From the IMG/VR virus record IMGVR_UViG_3300033182_000933, positions 1-42,631 of that record: 42,631 nt of DNA; one strand, given 5' to 3'. The translations under genes were made by a program, and so were the position numbers. The notes under the pieces were generated by a model. That model saw only the letters and a list, made by a program, of their open reading frames with translations. It was not told the origin of the DNA and did not search any database. The stretch comes from a virus. Positions 35,712 to 41,978 of this stretch are shown here, in pieces (position 1 is the stretch's first letter; each line of letters begins with the position of its first letter).

Positions 35712-36143
35712 ATGAAAAAAATTCTGAACCTGACCCAACATCCTGCCACCGATGAGCAGGCCGCAGCAGGCGTCTTTGAACCTGCGAATAAGCAAGAGAT
35801 TCAGAAACTTCTCACCTTCACTGAAGTGCCGTCAAGTGAAGTCCTTCATCAAAGAGCGGCTCGTCTGGCAGAGATTGCCAAAGAGCATGAAGTGGGATCT
35901 GCCATGATCGGTGGAGCACCGTTCTTCATGTCTTCTCTGGAGAAGGCACTGCTGGAAGCGGGTATTGAACCCATCTACGGGTTCTCTCTGCGAACAATCG
36001 TGGAAGAAACTGCCAGCAATGGCGAGGTGAAGAAGACCTCGGTTTTTGTCCACGCAGGATGGGTACGGTTCGCAAAGAACTTGTTTGAATACCCCAGCGG
36101 TCACCTCTACTACAACTTCAAAGACGAACGTAAGGTGGAATGA
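35712..36143 (+). CDS. Unknown protein with appended SGHLYYN module
   Basis: 143 aa. MKKILNLTQHPATDEQAAAG, LLTFTEVPSSEVLHQRAARL, SAMIGGAPFFMSSLEKALLE then AGIEPIYGFSLRTIVEE, VFVHAGWVRF. The core (LNLTQHxATxxQ, MIGGAPxxMxxLExAL, PxYxFSxR, HxGxV) is a recurring bacterial/phage family whose function I do not know. Its last 24 residues (LFEYPSGHLYYNFKDERKVE) match the start of the protein at 14631 and look fused on, probably by recombination. Confidence 0.72.
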   Translation: MKKILNLTQHPATDEQAAAGVFEPANKQEIQKLLTFTEVPSSEVLHQRAARLAEIAKEHEVGSAMIGGAPFFMSSLEKALLEAGIEPIYGFSLRTIVEETASNGEVKKTSVFVHAGWVRFAKNLFEYPSGHLYYNFKDERKVE

Positions 36144-36169
36144 TTTGAAAAAAACTTGTTGAGGATGAA

Positions 36170-36364
36170 ATGAAAAAATTTGAAAAGTGGTTGAATGAGT
36201 GCCCATACCCCATTCTTCAACTGAACGAGGAGGAGTTTGAAATGAGAATGGTTGCTAGATTCGTTTGCTCATCGTCACACGTGTATGAGAAAAACACTCA
36301 TGTTGTTATGTCGTTAGATGATCTCAAAAAAATTTTGAAGGATAAAAATGAAACGAATGATTGA
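36170..36364 (+). CDS. Small unknown protein
   Basis: 64 aa (MKKFEKWLNECPYPILQLNE..., VVMSLDDLKKILKDKNETND). Helical ends with a short beta centre. Overlaps the next ORF by 17 nt. No family recognised. Confidence 0.6.
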   Translation: MKKFEKWLNECPYPILQLNEEEFEMRMVARFVCSSSHVYEKNTHVVMSLDDLKKILKDKNETND

Positions 36365-36527
36365 TGCTCCCGAGGGGTGGAGGTATGGGTTCCCCAAAGA
36401 GTTTCCTGACACCGTGGATCAGAACAACTTTGTTCAATGGTTCCTTGATCAAGGATATCCGCAAGAACTGATTGATCAGGGAATGCTGGAACACTGTGGA
36501 ATGTGGTTGGAGGAGAATGAAGTCTAA
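36348..36527 (+). CDS. Small acidic protein, unknown
   Basis: 59 aa (MKRMIDAPEGWRYGFPKEFP..., GMLEHCGMWLEENEV). Aromatic and acidic. Starts within the previous gene. No family recognised. Confidence 0.58.
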   Translation: MKRMIDAPEGWRYGFPKEFPDTVDQNNFVQWFLDQGYPQELIDQGMLEHCGMWLEENEV

Positions 36528-36539
36528 CAAAAAAAGTTG

Positions 36540-36598
36540 TTGACTTCACTGGCCAGATCAGATATACTATAAGTGTAGTGAGGGTTGCGGTGACCCTC
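36540..36598 (+). promoter_or_regulatory. Early-type promoter with GAGGGT hairpin
   Basis: TTGACT 36540, 17-bp spacer, TATACT 36563. Hairpin GAGGGT (36580-36585) / ACCCTC (36593-36598). CCGAGACTGAAA precedes ATG 36625. Confidence 0.86.
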
Positions 36599-36624
36599 CG
36601 ACAGAACCTCAGCCGAGACTGAAA

Positions 36625-36849
36625 ATGATGTATTTGGTTGAAATCATTAGATACGGAAGCCCAGAGTTGGGTGTTTCCGTATACGGGGTATTCAATGATT
36701 ATGAGTTGATTCACTCAACAATGACTGAATACAACGAATATCGGGGTGGCAAATACCCTGCGTATTACGTGACTCCCATTGGGGAAGTCAACCCCAAAGA
36801 CGATAAAGTGGGTTCACGAACCTTACATAAGGTCAGAAAAAATGTCTAA
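36625..36849 (+). CDS. Small unknown early protein
   Basis: 74 aa (MMYLVEIIRYGSPELGVSVY then GVFNDYELIHSTMTEYNEYR). Alpha/beta look with a basic end (RTLHKVRKNV). Overlaps the next gene by 8 nt. Confidence 0.65.
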   Translation: MMYLVEIIRYGSPELGVSVYGVFNDYELIHSTMTEYNEYRGGKYPAYYVTPIGEVNPKDDKVGSRTLHKVRKNV

Positions 36850-36997
36850 CTTTTATCTGTCCGTTTTTGGACTTGTCGCATTGATGGCGGCGATCATCAA
36901 AGGTGCATACCTTCTAAGTACCAAGATGATGGTTGAGGAGATCGCTGCCATCTTTGCCTTTTCGGGAGCAGTGGTTGCTCTTGCATTTTTTTATTGA
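36842..36997 (+). CDS. 51-aa two-span membrane protein
   Basis: MSNFYLSVFGLVALMAAIIK then GAYLLSTKMMVEEIAAIFAF and SGAVVALAFFY: two hydrophobic helices joined by a short loop. Similar in plan to other tiny phage membrane proteins. Function unknown. Confidence 0.6.
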   Translation: MSNFYLSVFGLVALMAAIIKGAYLLSTKMMVEEIAAIFAFSGAVVALAFFY

Positions 36998-37005
36998 GGT
37001 TATAA

Positions 37006-37308
37006 ATGTTTGACATCAACAAATACATTCAAGAAAATCGTTCGTTTGGCCCGACTCGTTTGGTCAAAGAGGTTGTTTGCCGGGACGGATTCAAAATGTC
37101 TGTCCAAGCTGGACCTGCTTTGTATTCCACTCCTCGTGACTGGGCAGACGAATACACCGAGGTAGAAGTCGGATATCCATCACAGATGGAAACTCGGCTG
37201 ATGCCATTCATTGGCGCGCCAGGTGCAGATCCGACAGACACCGTGTATGGTTGGGTGCCTGTTGAAACCATCAACCAAATTGTTGAGGATCACGGAGGTT
37301 TGGCATGA
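37006..37308 (+). CDS. Unknown small protein
   Basis: 100 aa (MFDINKYIQENRSFGPTRLV then KEVVCRDGFKMSVQAGPALY, YGWVPVETINQIVEDHGGLA). Compact alpha/beta. From memory, similar short proteins occur in other phages, with no known role. Overlaps the next gene by 4 nt. Confidence 0.68.
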   Translation: MFDINKYIQENRSFGPTRLVKEVVCRDGFKMSVQAGPALYSTPRDWADEYTEVEVGYPSQMETRLMPFIGAPGADPTDTVYGWVPVETINQIVEDHGGLA

Positions 37309-37586
37309 AGTTGTATGTGAAAAATCAAAAGGGCCGATATGAAGAACTCGGCGAGCGATGGGATGGATTTCCTTCCAATGGTTGGTGGGTCGTGGCAGAT
37401 GGCCGACGGAATCTGGTCGTCCCTATTGACAGCCCGAGACCCTTGGAGAAGTTGAAGTATCAACAACACAGAAATGCGATTGTTGATAGACTGGCGAAGG
37501 AGGAGAATGCTCATCTCAGTCTCCACGATTTCGTGGAAAAAACTCTAAATCTTTTAGAGGAGATTGTCAATGAAACTGACGACTGA
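37305..37586 (+). CDS. Unknown small protein
   Basis: 93 aa. A beta-rich start (MKLYVKNQKGRYEELGERWD then GFPSNGWWVVADGRRNLVVP) and a helical acidic end (VEKTLNLLEEIVNETDD). No family recognised. Overlaps the next gene by 17 nt. Confidence 0.66.
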   Translation: MKLYVKNQKGRYEELGERWDGFPSNGWWVVADGRRNLVVPIDSPRPLEKLKYQQHRNAIVDRLAKEENAHLSLHDFVEKTLNLLEEIVNETDD

Positions 37587-37749
37587 TATCTTTGAAAGCA
37601 TCCAACTCGCAAAGAGCAAGTGGAATGCTGAGGCTGACGAATGGAACCAATGGGAGGATCTGTGCCGTGATGAGAAAATAGACTTGGTTGCGGAAGAACT
37701 CCGTGACCATATCTATGCTGTCCTGAAAGAACTCGGAGAAGCGGAATGA
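37570..37749 (+). CDS. Small acidic helical protein
   Basis: 59 aa from ATG 37570 (GAGGAG about 8 nt upstream). MKLTTDIFESIQLAKSKWNA..., DHIYAVLKELGEAE. Helical, acidic. Overlaps the next gene by 4 nt. Confidence 0.62.
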   Translation: MKLTTDIFESIQLAKSKWNAEADEWNQWEDLCRDEKIDLVAEELRDHIYAVLKELGEAE

Positions 37750-38012
37750 GTAGATTTAACATTTTTTGGAATTCGCATTTTACGATATCTGAGAATAAAA
37801 CGTTTGAATCGGAACTCATATATTCTGACACCTCATGGTTTAAGTTTGAATTTTCTTGGTCTAGAAAACAAGATCATGCTGGTCTTTCATTGACGATGGG
37901 ATTATTTGGGTATGAATTTTGTGTTAAAATGCACGATAATCGTCATTGGGATCATGAGAAAAATTGTTGGTATAATTACTCATCTGAATCTCAGAAATGG
38001 GACTTAACGTAA
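37746..38012 (+). CDS. Unknown small protein, aromatic-rich
   Basis: 88 aa (MSRFNIFWNSHFTISENKTF..., KFEFSWSRKQDHAGLSLTMG). Rich in Phe, Trp, His; beta-rich. No family recognised. A/T-rich codons. Confidence 0.64.
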   Translation: MSRFNIFWNSHFTISENKTFESELIYSDTSWFKFEFSWSRKQDHAGLSLTMGLFGYEFCVKMHDNRHWDHEKNCWYNYSSESQKWDLT

Positions 38013-38021
38013 GGAGACAAA

Positions 38022-38216
38022 ATGGGTCTTGAATTGATGAAAGAAATTTATCAAGAAGAAAAGGAACTGAATGCGAATTATAAAGTGATCGTGGCACTTC
38101 AGAATATTCAGGAACTGGATTCAATTGAAATTCCAGACGTGGATAAGAACGGTGTTCGCTATTCTTTGGATAAGGAAATAGGAACGATTCTGATTCACTC
38201 AAACTTTCATTTTTGA
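38022..38216 (+). CDS. Small unknown protein
   Basis: 64 aa (MGLELMKEIYQEEKELNANY then KVIVALQNIQELDSIEIPDV). AAGGAG 8-13 nt upstream. No family recognised. Confidence 0.62.
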   Translation: MGLELMKEIYQEEKELNANYKVIVALQNIQELDSIEIPDVDKNGVRYSLDKEIGTILIHSNFHF

Positions 38217-38239
38217 TTATTAACGAGGAGACGAAAAAA

Positions 38240-38650
38240 ATGGGACTTGATATGTATGTTTATGCCAAGAAAACTGACCTGTCAGATGATGTTCAAGTTG
38301 ATTTTGATGTTGACTATCACTGGCAAGATGATGAACTTTGCTATTGGAGGAAACATCCAAACTTGCATGGATGGATGCAATCTCTTTACTACGAAAAGGG
38401 TGGAGAGAGTGATCAAGGGTTCAATGGCGACAATGTTCGTCTGACTGATGATGACTTGGTTGCTCTAGAGAAAGCGATTGAAGAGGATGCGTTACCCTTT
38501 ACGCAAGGGTTCTTCTTCGGTCAATCCCCAACAAAGGAAGATGACGAAGAGTATTATGAACGTAGAAAAGCACTAGATTTAGAGTGTGTTGATCAAATGC
38601 GAGCTGCTCTCTGGGAAGATCTGACGGTTTGGTATACTTCTAGCTGGTGA
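38240..38650 (+). CDS. Conserved phage protein, paralogue B (YWRKHPxLHGWMQ family)
   Basis: 136 aa from ATG 38240 (GAGGAG upstream; an upstream in-frame TTG at 38213 is unlikely). MGLDMYVYAKKTDLSDDVQV, LCYWRKHPNLHGWMQSLYY and LTVWYTSSW mirror the protein at 34199. Two diverged copies 4 kb apart in the same early zone suggest duplication and separate roles. Biochemical function unknown. Confidence 0.8.
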   Translation: MGLDMYVYAKKTDLSDDVQVDFDVDYHWQDDELCYWRKHPNLHGWMQSLYYEKGGESDQGFNGDNVRLTDDDLVALEKAIEEDALPFTQGFFFGQSPTKEDDEEYYERRKALDLECVDQMRAALWEDLTVWYTSSW

Positions 38651-38656
38651 GGAGAA

Positions 38657-38824
38657 ATGAATAAAACGGTATACGAAATTTTGGAGATACATCACAAGTT
38701 ACTTTTGGACAATGTAAATACTTGGAACCCTAAACATAAAGAACTGATTCAGCAATCAGGAGAGTTGATTGATCTGTTGAAGAATGGAACTAAAATCAAA
38801 GAGAATGAGCGAATGAATGACTAA
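38657..38824 (+). CDS. Small helical protein
   Basis: 55 aa (MNKTVYEILEIHHKLLLDNV..., LIDLLKNGTKIKENERMND). AGGAG 3-8 nt before ATG. Acidic/helical. Its end overlaps the start of the TGA-interrupted frame at 38817. Confidence 0.58.
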   Translation: MNKTVYEILEIHHKLLLDNVNTWNPKHKELIQQSGELIDLLKNGTKIKENERMND

Positions 38825-38960
38825 AGAAGAGTTGAATTCTTATTTGACAGTTAAGCTCTGAGAATGGAAGTTCAGTGAGGAGCAACTTGCATTGACTACT
38901 CCCGAGGAAAAGAAAACTCTTTATGCAAGAGAAGTGCAATGGAGGAAATCCCAGAAATGA
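38817..38960 (+). pseudogene. Small ORF interrupted by an in-frame TGA
   Basis: The frame starting at ATG 38817 (MTKEELNSYLTVKL) meets TGA at 38859-38861, then continues open as EWKFSEEQLALTTPEEKKTL... to TGA 38958-38960. The second half looks protein-like (WKFSEEQLAL), and its stop overlaps the next gene's ATG in ATGA fashion. TGG to TGA at this position would explain it: KLWEWKF. Could be a nonsense mutation, a sequencing error, or read-through. Confidence 0.45.
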
Positions 38961-39151
38961 ATATATGCCCTAAGTGTCGTACTGTAAATCGTAATGAAGA
39001 TGGTACTTGCTTTCAATGTGGTTACGAGATAGAATCCGACCAGACATATCTGTATAATCTATTGAAATATGCTGAAAAGTTGAGAGTTGAAAATCAAGAA
39101 TTGAAAAGTCAATCCTATCATTCATATTCAAACTGGAACTACAATGACTAA
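38957..39151 (+). CDS. Small zinc-ribbon protein
   Basis: 64 aa from ATG 38957 (ATGA overlap with the frame above, GGAGG 11-16 nt upstream); an in-frame ATG at 38939 is the alternative. MNICPKCRTVNRNEDGTCFQ with CxxC...CxxC, then a helical region (KYAEKLRVENQELK) and a Ser/Tyr/Asn tail. Zinc binding likely; role unknown. Confidence 0.66.
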   Translation: MNICPKCRTVNRNEDGTCFQCGYEIESDQTYLYNLLKYAEKLRVENQELKSQSYHSYSNWNYND

Positions 39152-39317
39152 TGCTGAGGAAGAGGCTAGAGAACTCTTTGAACAGTTTATAGAAGTCTGT
39201 GAAAAAAATAATGTACCTCCACAGTTGATAATGTATCAGAGTGCCCAGACAATGATCTTTGACATGATACGAGACTTCTGGGGAATACGAAAGGAAGACC
39301 TTGAATTGGACGACTGA
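39144..39317 (+). CDS. Small acidic helical protein
   Basis: 57 aa (MTNAEEEARELFEQFIEVCE then KNNVPPQLIMYQSAQTMIFD). Overlaps both neighbours (8 and 17 nt). No family recognised. Confidence 0.62.
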   Translation: MTNAEEEARELFEQFIEVCEKNNVPPQLIMYQSAQTMIFDMIRDFWGIRKEDLELDD

Positions 39318-39672
39318 GCAGATTTTGGAAATCAGAAAGTCATTGGAGCTTCAATTTCGGTACAAATTTTACTCTGATCTCAGATTTCCATATATGCATT
39401 CGTTGGGGGTTGACCATGTGTTTCAGTCTTTTGAGCACAATGGTCAACCCATTGGTGTTTTACATTTATGGTACGACACTTCAAAAGAATTGACTGAAGA
39501 AAACATTTGGAGGTCTGAGTGGATTGATAGTGCACTAGAAGCAATACGACAGGCTCAATTGGTCTCAGAGGCTAGGATGTATGATGAGAACCTCGTGGTA
39601 CACGCTAACCTAGACTATATTCAATCTAAGTATGGTGACCCCAGTCAACAGATTGTTGGAATGCTAAGCTGA
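39301..39672 (+). CDS. Unknown protein, TTG start
   Basis: 123 aa with probable TTG start at 39301 (AAGGA 7-11 nt upstream). ILEIRKSLELQFRYKFYSDL, GVDHVFQSFEHNGQPIGVLH, then a helical acidic end. No ATG exists near the start of this frame, which supports TTG. Function unknown. Overlaps the next gene by 1 nt. Confidence 0.62.
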   Translation: MNWTTEQILEIRKSLELQFRYKFYSDLRFPYMHSLGVDHVFQSFEHNGQPIGVLHLWYDTSKELTEENIWRSEWIDSALEAIRQAQLVSEARMYDENLVVHANLDYIQSKYGDPSQQIVGMLS

Positions 39673-39827
39673 TGAAACTTAGGTACATTATAGGAATACC
39701 TTTTCTTTACTCTATGGGCTTCTATGGAGCCAATGTCGTTTTTTGGGCTATTATGATTGGCATTTGTTGCTGGTTCTTAGACGACATAGATAATAAGGGA
39801 GACGGGAATGGACCCTTACCCTCATGA
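39672..39827 (+). CDS. 51-aa membrane protein
   Basis: MKLRYIIGIPFLYSMGFYGA then NVVFWAIMIGICCWFLDDID: two hydrophobic stretches and an acidic tail. Starts in TGATG overlap. Function unknown. Confidence 0.58.
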   Translation: MKLRYIIGIPFLYSMGFYGANVVFWAIMIGICCWFLDDIDNKGDGNGPLPS

Positions 39828-39836
39828 AAGGACTAT

Positions 39837-40100
39837 ATGCCAACATACGATTATGTCTGCACAGAGTGTGGACATGAGTTTGAGGAGATGCTCCTCATTT
39901 CAAAACGTGAAGAACCTACTCAACAGCCGTGTTCAGAGTGTGGCAAAGTAACAGTCAAGATGAAAGTGGCTGTACCATATTTTGCTTACGATAACATTTC
40001 AACATCTAAGAGTCAGAAGAAACCTCCTAGTTGGATGACTGACAAACTCAAGACAATCAAAAAAGAACAACCCAAATCAACTATGAGTGTGCCTTTCTGA
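39837..40100 (+). CDS. FmdB-family zinc-ribbon protein
   Basis: 87 aa. MPTYDYVCTECGHEFEEMLL then QQPCSECGKVTVKMK is the FmdB/CxxC_CxxC_SSSS putative regulatory domain: MPxYxYxCxxCxxxFE, then CPxCG. The second half is basic and Pro/Ser-rich (KSQKKPPSWMTDKLKTIKKE). FmdB ribbons are common in T4-like marine phages beside nuclease genes. It overlaps the exonuclease start by 1 nt. Confidence 0.86.
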   Translation: MPTYDYVCTECGHEFEEMLLISKREEPTQQPCSECGKVTVKMKVAVPYFAYDNISTSKSQKKPPSWMTDKLKTIKKEQPKSTMSVPF

Positions 40101-40762
40101 TGAAAAAATTTAATCATGTACCCCTTGACTATTCAGAGGTTTCTGATAGACTATTAACTGAAAATATTGATGGGAAGAGATACTATGTCACTCCAGAAGG
40201 TAACAAGTATGTATCTATCACAAGTCTACTCTCCAACCTCTCCAAAGCTTCTATACTTGAGTGGCGAAAACGGGTTGGAGAAGCAGAGGCCAATAAAATC
40301 TCAACTAGAGCCTCAAGAAGAGGAACCAGCCTACATTCTATCTGTGAAGCGTATCTCCGAAACGAATCGGACATACTCAAAGGAAAGATGCCGCATGTAG
40401 TGGAGATGTTTGAATCAATTCGTTCTCTTGTTGAACGAATTGACAATATACATATGATTGAGGGTGCCTTGTGGTCTGACCATTTCGGTGTTGCTGGACG
40501 CACAGATGTAATTGCAGAGTTTGATGGAAGACTCTCAGTGATAGACTACAAGACATCCTCTCGTATCAAAACACGGAGTCATTGCGAATCATATTTTATG
40601 CAGGGTTCATTTTATGCTATTGCCTTTGAGGAAAGGACTGGTATTCCAGTAGATCAGATAGTGATTATCATGGCAGTGGAAAATGAGGAACCTATTCTAT
40701 TTATTGAGAAAAGAGATGACTGGGCAGATTCTCTAACTGAAGTAGTGAATAAATATAGATGA
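40100..40762 (+). CDS. PD-(D/E)XK exonuclease
   Basis: 220 aa. Core motif GVAGRTDVIAEFDGRLSVID followed by YKTS gives the D-(x)n-DxK site (Asp about 136, Asp about 149, Lys about 151). RRGTSLHSICEAYL near residue 74 is the upstream helix with His/Glu, and SYFMQGSFYAIAFEE the QxxxYA motif of RecB/Cas4-like exonucleases. Such genes are standard in cyanophage-like T4 relatives. It should process DNA ends in recombination or host DNA breakdown. Preceded by FmdB. Confidence 0.86.
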   Translation: MKKFNHVPLDYSEVSDRLLTENIDGKRYYVTPEGNKYVSITSLLSNLSKASILEWRKRVGEAEANKISTRASRRGTSLHSICEAYLRNESDILKGKMPHVVEMFESIRSLVERIDNIHMIEGALWSDHFGVAGRTDVIAEFDGRLSVIDYKTSSRIKTRSHCESYFMQGSFYAIAFEERTGIPVDQIVIIMAVENEEPILFIEKRDDWADSLTEVVNKYR

Positions 40763-40784
40763 TAACCTTTTCAAAAAGTTTTCA

Positions 40785-40886
40785 ATGAATGAATGGTCCT
40801 TTTTTTATGTGTGGTGTTTTTTGGTGGCATCCTATATGTTTCTAGATGTGAGTCTAGATGCAATGATAAATTCTATAACAAGATAA
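40785..40886 (+). CDS. 33-aa membrane peptide
   Basis: MNEWSFFYVWCFLVASYMFL then DVSLDAMINSITR: one hydrophobic N-terminal span. I favour this frame over a longer alternative starting at 40793, because the next gene has its own ATG 2 nt after this stop. Confidence 0.45.
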   Translation: MNEWSFFYVWCFLVASYMFLDVSLDAMINSITR

Positions 40887-40888
40887 AT

Positions 40889-41146
40889 ATGTTTGGTAAA
40901 TTTTTAAATTGGCTTTCAAAAAAGTTTGAAGGTGATGGTAGAACGATTATTACTACAGCTCCCTCTAATTTGACTTTTGAAGATTTGGAGGAGACTGAAA
41001 AAAATTCTTATTCTGAAGAAGATCTTCGGAAACTGAAGAAAGATGATGTGTTTGAAATTGCAAAGAATGAGTTTGAACTTGATGTGAAGAAGAATACCTC
41101 AAAAAAAACTATGATTGAAATGCTACTTGAGGCACAAAGGTCATAG
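40889..41146 (+). CDS. Small protein with SAP-like C-terminal helix pair
   Basis: 85 aa (MFGKFLNWLSKKFEGDGRTI..., LRKLKKDDVFEIAKNEFELD then VKKNTSKKTMIEML). The end matches the LxxLxxxELxxxAxxxGIxxxxxxxKxxLIxxL pattern of SAP/Rho-N-type DNA-binding helices. A 5' extension of the frame to 40793 would add a hydrophobic segment; start therefore uncertain. Confidence 0.6.
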   Translation: MFGKFLNWLSKKFEGDGRTIITTAPSNLTFEDLEETEKNSYSEEDLRKLKKDDVFEIAKNEFELDVKKNTSKKTMIEMLLEAQRS

Positions 41147-41151
41147 TCTAT

Positions 41152-41288
41152 TCACTCTGACAAGATATTAGTCCTACGGCAATAGGGTCTTTGTGTGGCG
41201 GACTTAGTCGGCACAAGTTGATATCAAGCTGGTTTTGCCGAACTGGGAGTCCAGAGTGTATGTTTACATACCGTGGCTTTCAGAGTGA
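41152..41288 (+). ncRNA. Candidate structured RNA upstream of tmRNA, with competing helices
   Basis: No ORF. A 9-bp closing stem joins TCACTCTGA (41152-41160) to TCAGAGTGA (41280-41288). A second CAGAGTG copy at 41252-41258 can pair with the same 5' strand. Hairpin CCTA-CGGCAA-TAGG lies near 41174, TCGGCA (about 41209) pairs with TGCCGA (about 41236), and GGACT (about 41200) pairs with AGTCC (about 41248). The CGGCAA loop can instead pair with the same TTGCCG, as a pseudoknot. GTATG-TTTA-CATAC is at 41258-41271. It may be a regulatory RNA, or the 5' leader of the tmRNA precursor. Confidence 0.55.
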
Positions 41289-41350
41289 TACCTTAAATTT
41301 TCTTGATTTAGATACTTAAAAGAATTCATTTGATGACCTGAAAGGATAGT

Positions 41351-41590
41351 TACTTGTCACGAGGGGGCAGCACCCTCCACCTCCACCATAAACCCATTCA
41401 AGTGTGTGCTTATGATGGGGGTGAGATAGTTTCGGACAGGGACGAAAGTACCAGCGAGAATGGATAGGAGTGATGAACCTAATCATCAAATAAGTTAAAC
41501 GCAAACGACGTTGACTATACACCTGTTAGAGTAGCACTTGCTGCCTAATTAGGTCGGGGTTCGGGGACACCTTGTTATCAAAGTCCCCAC
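41351..41590 (+). ncRNA. ssrA: Circularly permuted two-piece tmRNA
   Basis: The acceptor piece comes first. P2 strand TACTTGTC is at 41351-41358, the T arm GAGGG-GGCAGCA-CCCTC at 41361-41377, the acceptor strand CACCTCC at 41378-41384, then A73 and CCA to 41388. After a 28-nt spacer the coding piece starts at GGGGGTG (41417-41423), giving a 7-bp acceptor with the G3-U70 alanine identity pair. GAC-GA-AAGTA (41441-41450) restores P2. The tag ORF GCA AAC GAC...TAA is at 41501-41548 and encodes ANDVDYTPVRVALAA, a ClpXP-type degron ending LAA. A final stem GGGGAC / GTCCCC (41563-41588) follows. The product rescues stalled ribosomes. Confidence 0.92.
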
Positions 41591-41611
41591 TTACAATCTA
41601 AAGGACAACCC

Positions 41612-41971
41612 GTGGAAGAACTTTTTACATCGTCTGACCTTATACTTGCGGCGATAATACTATTTTCCTCAATTTTCGTCTTCCTTTTCAATTTTCGGCA
41701 TGACAGTCTTGCAATAGGTGAGATTCACGATGAAGACGGTAATTTACGCTGGGGTTTGATCACATTGGACGTTTTCATTAACCTCGGTATGGCATTTACT
41801 GGTTACTTTTTTATCGTTGTTGTTTTTGCCTCTATACCCCAACTACAAGCACAGCAAGGATTTAAATATCCAGTTGCTTATCTATTTGCTTTGACATCAA
41901 ACGTAAGTATACCAATCGTATTGAAGTGGTTTCAGGCAGAGTTACAGAAACGAATCAAGAAGATAAAGTGA
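41612..41971 (+). CDS. Three-span membrane protein, GTG start
   Basis: 119 aa, GTG start with AAGGACAACCC upstream. Hydrophobic spans are LILAAIILFSSIFVFLF (about 10-26), VFINLGMAFTGYFFIVVVFA (about 55-74) and VAYLFALTSNVSIPIVLKWF (about 88-107), with a basic tail (QKRIKKIK). It could be a class I-type holin or a membrane partner of the CxxCH protein encoded next. Function inferred from topology only. Confidence 0.7.
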   Translation: MEELFTSSDLILAAIILFSSIFVFLFNFRHDSLAIGEIHDEDGNLRWGLITLDVFINLGMAFTGYFFIVVVFASIPQLQAQQGFKYPVAYLFALTSNVSIPIVLKWFQAELQKRIKKIK

Positions 41972-41978
41972 GAAAATT

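Noticed and set aside
40793-41146. Single 117-aa membrane protein from ATG 40793
   Set aside because: Two consecutive smaller genes fit better: one stops at 40886 and the next ATG is at 40889, with a SAP-like product. The longer form cannot be excluded.
41321-41358. Hammerhead ribozyme upstream of the tmRNA acceptor piece
   Set aside because: TTTGATGACCTGAAAGG looks superficially similar but lacks the CTGATGA core and the partner GAAA with matching stems.
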